7,057 bases of DNA from NCBI GenBank assembly GCA_031264875.1, contig JAISDK010000303.1, positions 1-7,057 on the forward strand, in the 5' to 3' direction. A program made the translations under genes and the position numbers. Position 1 is the stretch's first letter, and each line of letters begins with the position of its first letter. The DNA comes from Prevotellaceae bacterium (GTDB lineage: Bacteria; Bacteroidota; Bacteroidia; Bacteroidales; UBA932). The notes beneath the pieces are model-generated. The model searched no databases and was not told the DNA's origin. It saw nothing but the letters and a program-made list of their open reading frames with translations. Below are positions 1-5,749 of this stretch, piece by piece.

Positions 1-114
1 GTTATCAATAATATCACAACGCAGATGCCGGTTCCAGTCCATCGTAGGGGCGAACCTGTGTGTTCGCCCTTGTTAAGCGTCATTTCGCTCTTAGTTGCGG
101 CACGAAACGAAAAT
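1..114. other. Left intergenic margin, no gene
   Basis: No coding sequence is supported here. The segment lies beyond the 3' end of the leftward gene cluster. It contains a GC-rich palindrome at 48-69 and the outer half of a second imperfect palindrome: cgtcatt at 78-84 can pair with aatgacg at 119-125, inside the 59-base repeat. Sequences of this style (a short GGGCGAAC/GTTCGCCC hairpin, and TCATTGCGAGCGAA-like strings) are typical of dispersed intergenic repeats in uncultivated bacterial genomes. That comparison is from memory and was not searched. Confidence 0.5.
48..69. repeat. GC-rich palindrome (GGGCGAAC / GTTCGCCC)
   Basis: A perfect 8-base inverted repeat, gggcgaac at 48-55 and gttcgccc at 62-69, with a 6-base loop. 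It lies about 140 bases beyond the last gene of the leftward operon. It could form an RNA hairpin from either strand, but no T-tract follows on either side, so a classical intrinsic terminator is not supported. It is more likely part of a dispersed intergenic repeat. Confidence 0.5.
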
Positions 115-173
115 TCGCAATGACGAGCGGCGATGTGATTACATCTCACAAAACCATCCCGTGCGCAGTATAA
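115..173 (+). repeat. Left copy of 59-base inverted flanking repeat
   Basis: This segment is the reverse complement of 6994-7052, matching at 57 of 59 bases by eye. The two copies flank all intact genes of the window in opposite orientation. Similarity stops within a base or two of 114 and 173, so the unit has clear edges. The outer end carries tcgcaatgacgag, whose complement continues into gagcgaa at the right edge of the window. It may be a terminal repeat of a cassette or two members of a dispersed repeat family. No target-site duplication can be judged from this window. Confidence 0.85.
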
Positions 174-195
174 ACAGTCGTCTGCCTGCTGAAAA

Positions 196-219
196 TTGTA
201 AACCTCTAAAAGTTTACAA
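196..219 (-). promoter_or_regulatory. Stop-codon-spanning hairpin, copy 1
   Basis: A perfect 8-base stem, ttgtaaac at 196-203 and gtttacaa at 212-219, with an 8-base loop that contains the TAG stop of the gene ending at 206. The minus-strand transcript would form the hairpin and then read a short UUUUC. The same structure is found at the end of the neighbouring paralogue (1258-1281), where one stem base pair has changed on both sides (C-G to T-A in plus-strand terms). This suggests that the structure itself is conserved. It may act as a weak terminator or as a 3'-end stabiliser. Confidence 0.5.
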
Positions 220-1180
220 CAAGTCCTATACCATTGCGAGTTAATCCAACATTAAATTCAACATTTGAGGTGTGATTACTGCTATTGTACATTTCTACTG
301 ATCGACGAACCAGTTTTTTGCCTTTGCTTTTTAAGATCAATCCGGTAATGAAAGAGCTGATACCAATGCCCGCAATCGTATAACCCACCATGGGAACTTC
401 CTCGCCATTGGTAATTTCTGCCATACTGTAAAATCCGCCGAATATTGCTATGCCTATGCCTGTCCCTAGAAGAACATTTCCAGTCCGTCTTTTGCGCACT
501 CCCGAATTGTAGTACCTTAATGCATTGGTATTTGCCATTACGTTCCGTATTTCGCTCCGCGATAATTTGAAACCGTCTGAAAAAACTTTCATTTTGCCGG
601 CATAAAACAGATCGACCGTTTTTGCAACAGGCTGTTGATTATTGACTGTCGGAATTGGCGTGTTCTGGGCTGGCGTGTTTTTGTCGGTTATACTTATTGC
701 AGATTCCGGTATTTCTTCACCCAGAAGTTCAGCAGTCAGCGGCTCGACAGTATCCAGCAAATCGTTAGAACTGATACTTCTCGTTTTCTGTTGATCGATA
801 GTTGCAGTCTGCACGTCTATTATTTTTATGCTTAGCATATTTCGTCCGCCGACTAAGGTTACCACCGAAAGTATAACCTTGTTTGCGCCCGCCAGTTTTC
901 CGACTTCCGTAGCTTGAGAGTCATCTACAGCTCCGGAGTTGGAAAATGCCTGTTCCTTCATCACTTTTTCGAGTAAGGAACGTTCTACAATATTGTATTT
1001 TCCTGTATTTACAAAAATGGAACTTATCAGCTCGCGCACTGCAACCTTAGTATCCTCATCAATATTGGTACCTGAAGAAGAAGGATCAAAAATAGCTACA
1101 CGTAATTTGCTGTTGTCCTGCGCATACAGAGGAAAATACACTGTTGCAAGTAAACTTAGTATAATCAATACTTTTTTCAT
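206..1180 (-). CDS. Exported CsgG-domain protein with two C-terminal membrane segments (paralogue 1)
   Basis: 324 residues. A Sec signal peptide (residues 1-20, ending LYA before QD) has no lipobox cysteine, unlike E. coli CsgG or LpoB. Residues 26-155 fit the CsgG/LpoB-type fold: a first strand LRVAIFDP, the helix VAVRELISSIF, the family hallmark YNIVERSLLEKVMKEQ at 62-77, GKLAGANKVIL, and the strand pair ending IKIIDVQTATI. A Thr/Pro/Gln linker (about 160-185) leads to a Bacteroidota-type tail with the motif LSRSEIRNVMANTNAL and two glycine-rich hydrophobic segments (about 235-254 and 264-283). The tail ends in GLTRNGIGLVVNF. CsgG-family proteins form outer-membrane secretion pores or activate envelope enzymes; the exact role here is unknown. 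The gene is a tandem duplicate of the gene 88 bases upstream: the first 158 residues differ at about 9 positions, the tails much more. The start is the Met directly before the signal peptide. Confidence 0.88.
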   Translation of the reverse strand: MKKVLIILSLLATVYFPLYAQDNSKLRVAIFDPSSSGTNIDEDTKVAVRELISSIFVNTGKYNIVERSLLEKVMKEQAFSNSGAVDDSQATEVGKLAGANKVILSVVTLVGGRNMLSIKIIDVQTATIDQQKTRSISSNDLLDTVEPLTAELLGEEIPESAISITDKNTPAQNTPIPTVNNQQPVAKTVDLFYAGKMKVFSDGFKLSRSEIRNVMANTNALRYYNSGVRKRRTGNVLLGTGIGIAIFGGFYSMAEITNGEEVPMVGYTIAGIGISSFITGLILKSKGKKLVRRSVEMYNSSNHTSNVEFNVGLTRNGIGLVVNF

Positions 1181-1257
1181 TTTTTTTATTTAAAACGCTT
1201 GTAATTTCATTTATAAAATTTCACCATTGAAGGCTTAAACAGTCAACCTGTTGAAAA

Positions 1258-1281
1258 TTGTAAATCGCTAAAAATTTACAA
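1258..1281 (-). promoter_or_regulatory. Stop-codon-spanning hairpin, copy 2
   Basis: A perfect 8-base stem, ttgtaaat at 1258-1265 and atttacaa at 1274-1281, with an 8-base loop containing the TAG stop of the gene ending at 1268. It is the counterpart of the hairpin at 196-219. The terminal loop-side pair differs between copies but stays complementary in both. The coding-side change is synonymous (Asn AAC to AAT), so the matching change on the non-coding side suggests selection on RNA pairing. As the next gene lies only 88 bases on, partial termination or 3'-end protection could set relative expression of the two paralogues. Confidence 0.5.
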
Positions 1282-2248
1282 CAAGTCCTATACCATTGCG
1301 AGTTAATCCAAGATCAAACTCAACATTTGAGGTATGATTACTGCGATTGTAGATTTCTACTGAATGACCAACCTTTCTTCTGCCAACGCCTCTTAAAACC
1401 CATCCGGTAACTATAGAGCCAATGCCAAGGCTCGTAATCGGATAACCTATCATAGAATCTTCATCTTCATCGCCAGCTATACTTAATGCGCCTATTACTG
1501 CGATGCCTACACCTGTCCACAGAAGAGCATTTCCAGCCCGTCTCACGCGCACTCCCGAATTGTAGATTCTTAATGCATTAGTATTTGCCATCACATTTCT
1601 TGTTTCGAGCCGCGATAATTTGCGACCGTTTGAAAAAACTTTCATTCTGCTGGCATAAAGCACATCGGTTGTCTTTGCAACAGACTGTCGGGCATTATTA
1701 TTAATAACTGCCGGAATTGGCGTCTGCTCCTGTACTGGCGTGCGATGATTGGTTGAAGTGCTTCTTGCAGATTCCGGTAATTCTTCACCCAGAAGTTCAG
1801 CAGTCAGCGGCTCAACAGTATCCAGCAAATCGTTGGAACTGATAATTCTCGTTTTCTGCTGATCGATAGTTGCAGTCTGCACGTCTATTATTTTTATGCT
1901 TAGCATATTTCGTCCGCCGACTAAGGTTACCACCGAAAGTATAACCTTATTGGCGCCCGCCAGTTTTCCGACTTCCGTAGCTTGAGAGTCATCTACAGCT
2001 CCGGAGTTGGAAAATTCCTGTTCCTTCATCACCTTTTCGAGTAAGGAACGTTCTACAATATTGTATTTTCCGGTATTTACAAAAATGGAACTTATCAGTT
2101 CCCGTACTGCAACCTTAGTGCCTTCGTCAATAGTGGTGCCTGAAGAAGAAGGGTCAAAAATGGCTACACGTAATTTGTTGCCGTCCTGCGCATACAGAGG
2201 AAAATACACTGTTGCTAATAAACTGAGTAAAATCAATACTTTTCTCAT
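1268..2248 (-). CDS. Exported CsgG-domain protein with two C-terminal membrane segments (paralogue 2)
   Basis: 326 residues, a tandem paralogue of the downstream gene. The signal peptide is residues 1-20 (ending LYA before QD), with no lipobox. The CsgG/LpoB-like domain spans about 26-155 with the hallmark NIVERSLLEKVMKEQ and IKIIDVQTATI. A longer Asn/Gln/Pro-rich linker follows. The tail has LSRLETRNVMANTNAL, two hydrophobic segments (about 236-253 and 267-284) separated by an acidic loop (GDEDEDS), and the shared ending GLTRNGIGLVVNF. Compared with its sister, the CsgG domain and the last residues are nearly identical while the linker and membrane region have diverged. The start codon lies 33 bases after the stop of the LPP20-type gene, so co-transcription is likely. 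The AT-rich leader just before the start (AAAGAAA before ATG) is shared in part with the sister gene, showing that the duplicated unit included the leader. Confidence 0.88.
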   Translation of the reverse strand: MRKVLILLSLLATVYFPLYAQDGNKLRVAIFDPSSSGTTIDEGTKVAVRELISSIFVNTGKYNIVERSLLEKVMKEQEFSNSGAVDDSQATEVGKLAGANKVILSVVTLVGGRNMLSIKIIDVQTATIDQQKTRIISSNDLLDTVEPLTAELLGEELPESARSTSTNHRTPVQEQTPIPAVINNNARQSVAKTTDVLYASRMKVFSNGRKLSRLETRNVMANTNALRIYNSGVRVRRAGNALLWTGVGIAVIGALSIAGDEDEDSMIGYPITSLGIGSIVTGWVLRGVGRRKVGHSVEIYNRSNHTSNVEFDLGLTRNGIGLVVNF

Positions 2249-2281
2249 TTTCTTTAAATTTAAACTATTTGTAATTATTTA

Positions 2282-3391
2282 TTAATTTTTTATTTTCGGT
2301 AATATCTTTTCCAGAATCCTGTTTTTCAATGCAGGCAACTTAAAAGCCTTGGTGGCTGCCGCTTCGGGCGATTTGCCTGCCGCGTAAGCTTCAGGATCAT
2401 TAAGAATGATGAAGTCAGCCGTTTTCTTTTCCACTATACGATTGTAAAGCGTGCCTTTCACATTGGCATAATAGCTGATTATTCCGTAGGAGTTTCCAGT
2501 GCCGTCGCTGCGCTGCGTAGTAGAAGCAATCAGCGTAAGTTCGTAATCGGCTTCGGCTTTGTTATCCGTTACGCTACAGTCGTTTTCGCTGATAGCCTGT
2601 TTCACTATATCGCAGATAATTCCCGGGTCGCTGCTGAAAGCGTCGTGAACGCCCCCCTTACGCTCGAACCGACAGTCCACATAGACATAAGTGCTTTGCT
2701 CGAGACTGAGAAGCAGCTGGCTGACTTGCTGCTGCAAACTTTTACTGCGTTCAATCTGCAGAGCGTCTTTATCCGCCCCGACAGCGATCAGTATTTTTTG
2801 ACAGTTCAATATATTGTCGAATACGCCCCTGATTTCGCTGCAATTCTGCGATGCGCTTATCTTTTTCCCCAGCGCGATTAACTGCATTGAAATTTCAAGC
2901 TCCAGATCTACACTGTTCAGATCCAGATTGATCTGTTTCCGGTAATAGTCAATAAGACCGGCCTTGCTGACGTATGCAAAGGCATAAGCTGTATTGCTTC
3001 TGGCGTTATAGTGGGTTTGTACCTGACTTCCGACAATCTCCGTTTGCGAAGCAGTATTGATTGTGGAAGTAAATTCGGAAAGTATCCGTTCCTCGATATC
3101 GCTGCCGCTAATGCTTGCATCTATAGAGCTTTTCTGCGTGTTTACCGTTACACGCACTCTTTCGGACAGCTCGCCGACTGCTGTTTGCTTGGCGCGATTC
3201 AGGACTTTTTCCTGTCCTTCGCCGTTTGCGGCTGAACACTCGGAATAGCCTGTATAATACGTTTCAGGCGGATATTGCATATTCCGCACTTCGGGATTGA
3301 GCCAGACCGGAGCCGTTCCCTGTGCCGAAACAGCAAAGGAAAACAGTATGCAAACCGACGGCACTACCAGGAGATTAATGATTGTTTTCAT
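2282..3391 (-). CDS. Exported LPP20-type protein
   Basis: 369 residues. The signal peptide is residues 1-23 (hydrophobic core, ending AVSA before QG), without a lipobox, so the product is probably periplasmic. The mature N-terminus (about 28-150) has the LPP20-like layout: P-x-W, then YYTGYSE, then an alanine-rich helix (LNRAKQTAVGELSERVRV), then beta strands reaching TAYAFAYVSKAGL. LPP20-like domains occur in Helicobacter LPP20 and the flagellar accessory protein FlgP. The middle (150-235) is helical and includes the Gln-rich LQQQVSQLLLSLEQ. The C-terminal 130 residues form an alpha/beta domain with no assigned function (ADYELTLIAST, then ISYYANVKGTLYN). It sits between the repeat-protein gene (34 bases upstream) and the tandem CsgG pair (33 bases downstream), so a shared operon is likely. 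A decayed relative lies at 5556-5749. Confidence 0.8.
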   Translation of the reverse strand: MKTIINLLVVPSVCILFSFAVSAQGTAPVWLNPEVRNMQYPPETYYTGYSECSAANGEGQEKVLNRAKQTAVGELSERVRVTVNTQKSSIDASISGSDIEERILSEFTSTINTASQTEIVGSQVQTHYNARSNTAYAFAYVSKAGLIDYYRKQINLDLNSVDLELEISMQLIALGKKISASQNCSEIRGVFDNILNCQKILIAVGADKDALQIERSKSLQQQVSQLLLSLEQSTYVYVDCRFERKGGVHDAFSSDPGIICDIVKQAISENDCSVTDNKAEADYELTLIASTTQRSDGTGNSYGIISYYANVKGTLYNRIVEKKTADFIILNDPEAYAAGKSPEAAATKAFKLPALKNRILEKILPKIKN

Positions 3392-3425
3392 CTTATTTCA
3401 AATTTAATATCGTTTAATATTGTAT

Positions 3426-3833
3426 TCATATTCTTGTTTGTATAGAGCTATTTGATTTATATACGCAAAAGGAACTGGATTGCGAATATCGAAAAAAGTC
3501 AAATGGATCGCCAAAAGGCGGGTACTTTTCGCCAAAAGGCGGGTATCTTTCAGCAAAAGATGGGTATCTTTTAGACAAAGATGGGTATCTTTCAGCAAAA
3601 GATGGGTATCTTTCAGCAAAAGATGGGTGTCTTTTTGCAAAAGATGGGTGTCTTTTAGACAAAGATGGGTATCTTTTTGCAAAAGATGGGTATCTTTTTG
3701 CAAAAGATGGGTATCTTTTAGACAAAGATGGGTATCTTTTACCCCTGTCGGGCAGGACTACTTTCTTTTTCTCCTGTCCAAATACCGCGCTGACGCTCAG
3801 TATTGTAAATATTAAAATCAGTGTCTTTTTCAT
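3426..3833 (-). CDS. Small secreted protein of 11 heptapeptide (KRYPSFA-type) repeats
   Basis: 135 residues from the chosen ATG at 3833; an in-frame ATG at 3848 would add MRCND before the signal and is less likely. Residues 1-20 are a clean Sec signal peptide (MKK, a hydrophobic core, then AVFGQ). A short basic-hydrophobic linker (21-31) is followed by 11 consecutive heptads (32-108) of consensus K/E-R-Y/H-P-S-F/L-A/S. The last two drift to RYPPFG and KYPPFG. An aromatic tail (DPFDFFRY) and a Ser-rich end with one Cys follow. The mature protein is strongly basic and rich in Tyr, Phe and Pro. No family is recognised. A CsgG substrate, surface fibre or wall-binding polymer is possible. The gene starts inside the end of the FGE remnant frame and has no evident promoter of its own. 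The caveat is that the repeat DNA is stop-free in other frames too, so the real product rests mainly on the signal peptide. Confidence 0.6.
   Translation of the reverse strand: MKKTLILIFTILSVSAVFGQEKKKVVLPDRGKRYPSLSKRYPSFAKRYPSFAKRYPSLSKRHPSFAKRHPSFAERYPSFAERYPSLSKRYPSFAERYPPFGEKYPPFGDPFDFFRYSQSSSFCVYKSNSSIQTRI
3510..3740. repeat. 21-bp tandem repeat array, 11 units
   Basis: Eleven head-to-tail 21-base units span 231 bases, each close to gatgggtatctttcagcaaa plus one base. There are no spacers, so this is a minisatellite and not a CRISPR array. Three unit variants recur, ending agacaa, cagcaa or tgcaaa around the agatgggtatc core. This suggests duplication of blocks of 3-4 units as well as single units. 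The two units at the left end (3510-3551) are the most diverged (ggcgggtac/ggcgggtat), as expected for the oldest edge. Because 21 is a multiple of three, copy-number change would alter protein length without shifting the frame. Confidence 0.92.
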
Positions 3834-3864
3834 ATCGTTGCATCGCACCCTGCCCGGAACTGCA

Positions 3865-4005
3865 CGCCACGCGGAAGCCAGGATAGAAGCGCTTACTGCC
3901 TGACGAACTTCGACCGCGAAAAGCCATGCGGCAGTAGCCTGTATCGGCGTCCCGACTGTCGTTCCGGTTCACATGACAGTTACCCGAATGAAGCGTTTTA
4001 CAGGA
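3865..4005 (-). pseudogene. Orphan C-terminal fragment of an FGE/SUMF1 domain
   Basis: On the minus strand an open frame of about 47 residues reads through NCHVNRNDSRDADTGYCRMA, then FRGRSSSGSKRFYPGFRVA. This matches the end of formylglycine-generating-enzyme (FGE-sulfatase/SUMF1) domains, where a CR-x-A-x-R segment is followed about 12 residues later by GFR-V/L-A. The usual RGGSW lead-in is reduced to VNRND, and the rest of the domain (normally 200 or more residues) is absent. The frame is exactly in register with the CsgG-domain gene upstream, directly after its two consecutive TAA stops (4009-4011 and 4006-4008). It runs on without a stop after GFRVA into out-of-frame sequence of the next gene. 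It may be the tail of a lost CsgG-FGE fusion or a deleted neighbouring gene. Its GC content appears higher than the flanks. Confidence 0.65.
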
Positions 4006-4008
4006 TTA

Positions 4009-4842
4009 TTATTTCTTAAGTCTAAACTCGTAGCCGAAGCCTCCTCTGACATATTCAAACTCGAAACGCTTTTTGACCCTCGTGTCAAGATCATACGTTT
4101 TCGTCCCTATTGACGACCATTCGATCCTGACCTTGTATATGCCCGCGCGGCTTTCCGGAAAAGAGACTGAAAACCCTTGACTGAGCGTTCCGTTTCCGAC
4201 CAGGGTACCATCAACAAAAATCCTGGCAACAAGATTCTTGTTAGAAGAAAATCCTGCAAAGTACAGAACGATGTCGCCTTCGCTCGCAGTGTTCGGCGGC
4301 GAAGGGACGACGGGTTTGACGTCGGGCGTTTTTTCTTTAACAGTTCCAGAATTGGGAGATGTCGGGGGCTTAACAATGACGGGCATGCCGAGCAGTTCCA
4401 GCGTCAACGGCTCCACGGCGTCCAGGAGATCATTCGCATGGACAATTTTTGTTTTCTGCTGGTCAATCGTGGCGGTCTTTACATCAATCACTTTAATACT
4501 TAACATATTGCGCCCACCAACCTGGGAGATCACCGAAATTACAACCTTGTGTGCGCCGGCTAATTTGCCAATCTCGGTGGCCTGGGTGTCGTCCACCACG
4601 CCGGAATTGGAAAATTCCTGCTCCTTCATGACCTTTTCGATCAACGAACGCTCTACAATATTGTATTTGCCTGTGTTGACAAACGTGGAACTGACAAGCT
4701 CGCGTACGGCAACTTTCGAGCCTTCGTCAATAGCCGCGCCCGACGAGGTAGGATCGAAAACCGCCACACGCAATTTTTCTTCCTGTGCAAATAAATGTTG
4801 AGCAAGCAGCAATAAGCTTATTAAAAATATCATGCGTTTCAT
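4009..4842 (-). CDS. Exported CsgG-domain protein with Pro-rich linker and beta-rich tail
   Basis: 277 residues. The signal peptide is residues 1-19 (ending LFA before QE), with no lipobox. The CsgG/LpoB-like domain (about 24-150) has LRVAVFDP, VAVRELVSSTF, NIVERSLIEKVMKEQ, GKLAGAHKVV and IKVIDVKTATI. It is clearly a paralogue of the two genes at the left of the cluster but more diverged. A Pro/Lys-rich linker (about 153-190) leads to a different C-terminal domain of about 85 residues. That domain lacks membrane segments and is predicted beta-rich (IVLYFAGFSS, ARIFVDGTLVGNG, AGIYKVRIEW, RFEFEYV), resembling small carbohydrate- or peptidoglycan-associated beta-sandwich modules only in general style. 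It ends in two consecutive TAA stops, followed in frame by the FGE fragment. Its start lies 16 bases after a strong hairpin that may separate it transcriptionally from the barrel gene. Confidence 0.85.
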   Translation of the reverse strand: MKRMIFLISLLLLAQHLFAQEEKLRVAVFDPTSSGAAIDEGSKVAVRELVSSTFVNTGKYNIVERSLIEKVMKEQEFSNSGVVDDTQATEIGKLAGAHKVVISVISQVGGRNMLSIKVIDVKTATIDQQKTKIVHANDLLDAVEPLTLELLGMPVIVKPPTSPNSGTVKEKTPDVKPVVPSPPNTASEGDIVLYFAGFSSNKNLVARIFVDGTLVGNGTLSQGFSVSFPESRAGIYKVRIEWSSIGTKTYDLDTRVKKRFEFEYVRGGFGYEFRLKK

Positions 4843-4857
4843 CCGTAAAAATTTTAA

Positions 4858-4891
4858 AATCCACGGTTACCGGCAACGATAACCGTGGATT
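4858..4891 (-). terminator. Terminator-like hairpin between barrel gene and CsgG-domain gene
   Basis: A perfect 12-base stem (4858-4869 with 4880-4891; core atccacggtta / taaccgtggat) has a 10-base loop. Read on the minus strand it starts 30 bases after the stop of the beta-barrel gene and is followed by TTTTAAAATTTTT, the layout of an intrinsic terminator. It ends only 16 bases before the next ATG, so it may also act as an attenuator or a leader structure. On the plus strand it is followed by the weaker TTATTTTC. Confidence 0.7.
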
Positions 4892-4921
4892 ATTTTCATC
4901 ATTAACTACTTTTGGCGATAA

Positions 4922-5455
4922 TCAAAACACGTAGCTTACACCAATAAACAGAGAGCTAAGTCGAGCCGAAAAATCAGCGTCATCTACAACATTGAGCAGT
5001 CCGGCCTGGTAGCCAAGCTCTACCTTGAATCTCTTGAGATTAATGCCTGCCATTATTCCCAGACCTGCATTAAAGTTCTTAAGTCCACTCTCCTCGCTTT
5101 CTGCAAGCTTAATACCCATGAAAGGACCTGCTTGAGCATAAAGCGAAAGTTTATTAACCGGGATACTGTACCCTGCATACAGGGGAATATCCATATAGTA
5201 CATATTGAGAGATTCATCTCCAAAGTCAAACGCTTTGAGACTGAACATAGCCCCTGAATTGAGATAAAAATTCTCTTTCAAAGTGTAATACAGAACGGGA
5301 CCAAGCTCCACGCCGAATTTCCCGTTTACACTGTATCCCTCAGATGATACCGTCGGGCGGGATAATCCGATCCTGCCGCCCCATACGGCCTGTGCGCTTG
5401 CACTGCCATATCCTATTGCCAACAAGGCAATTGCTATTATTATACATTTTTTCAT
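4922..5455 (-). CDS. Small outer-membrane beta-barrel protein (PorT-like, OMP_b-brl type)
   Basis: 177 residues. The signal peptide is residues 1-21 (ending SASA before QA). The mature part is a series of alternating, Gly- and aromatic-rich strands: WGGRIGLSRP, GKFGVELGPVLYYTL, FYLNSGAMFSLKAF, MYYMDIPLYAGYSI, LSLYAQAGPFMGIKL, FNAGLGIMAGINL, FKVELGYQAGLLNV, and a final LSSLFIGVSYVF ending in the Phe expected for Bam-dependent insertion. Length and pattern fit the 8-stranded outer-membrane proteins common in Bacteroidota, often annotated as PorT family or outer membrane beta-barrel. The function is unknown; a structural or anchoring role for the neighbouring periplasmic proteins is possible. 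It is followed by a strong hairpin, so it may end a transcription unit that starts with the lipoprotein gene. Confidence 0.85.
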   Translation of the reverse strand: MKKCIIIAIALLAIGYGSASAQAVWGGRIGLSRPTVSSEGYSVNGKFGVELGPVLYYTLKENFYLNSGAMFSLKAFDFGDESLNMYYMDIPLYAGYSIPVNKLSLYAQAGPFMGIKLAESEESGLKNFNAGLGIMAGINLKRFKVELGYQAGLLNVVDDADFSARLSSLFIGVSYVF

Positions 5456-5555
5456 ATTTGTTTTTGCAGACTTTATTCTCCTGCGCCGGAGGTTTTAAAA
5501 ATTTTCAATTATTATTTTTATGTCGATGTTTATTAGTTAATGACTTCCATGATTA

Positions 5556-5749
5556 TTACTGTTCTACCTTTTTTGGTTTTCCGAAAGCTCGCGCCATAGC
5601 GCTTCCAAAATCGGTGTAATACGTTAGAGCATACTCCTCGCGTCCGGATCTGTCCAGTCGGGAAAGTTTCCCTGCGCCGAAACAGCACAGGGAAACAGCA
5701 ACCAGCCAACAATAATCGAAATAATGAAGTTACTTATGAGTCTCTTCAT
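5556..5749 (-). pseudogene. Frameshifted, truncated LPP20-type secreted protein gene
   Basis: On the minus strand an ATG at 5749, overlapping the end of the lipoprotein gene by 20 bases, begins a signal peptide (MKRLISNFIISIIVGWLLF, ending AVSA before QG) and then FPDWTDPDARSML before a stop at 5624-5626. Near 5635-5640 the reading can pass to another frame that gives EYALTYYTDFGSAMARAFG and stops at 5556. Joined, the two parts align with the intact LPP20-type protein at 2282-3391 (AVSAQG, P-x-W, then TYYTGYSE). Loss of a single base in the gcgagg/gagtat stretch would explain the break. Only the first 60 or so residues survive; the family length is about 370. The overlap with the lipoprotein gene suggests that the two were once translationally coupled. 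Confidence 0.7.

Noticed and set aside
206..1180. Assignment as a true curli CsgG
   Set aside because: There is no lipobox, the tail differs from curli CsgG, and no CsgA, CsgB, CsgE or CsgF homologue is recognisable; only the domain-level call is supported.
3399..3406. Minus-strand TAAATTTG as a Bacteroidota -7 promoter box for the LPP20-type gene
   Set aside because: It lies only 8 bases before the ATG and no TTTG-type -33 box is found at the right distance.
3404..3703. Second minus-strand frame through the array (KDTHLLL-type)
   Set aside because: Its only start lies inside the repeat and there is no plausible leader; the overlapping frame has a clear signal peptide.
3510..3740. Regular short repeats as a possible CRISPR array
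   Set aside because: Units are directly adjacent 21-mers without unique spacers, and no cas gene is present; it is a tandem repeat within a coding frame.
3480..3815. Plus-strand open frame through the repeat array (SKRWVSF-type)
   Set aside because: It has no signal peptide, it is antisense to all other genes, and its openness follows from the 21-bp unit being stop-free.
4238..4801. Long plus-strand open frame opposite the CsgG-domain gene
   Set aside because: It mirrors the codons of a well-supported minus-strand gene; similar shadows appear opposite the two paralogues at the same domain position.
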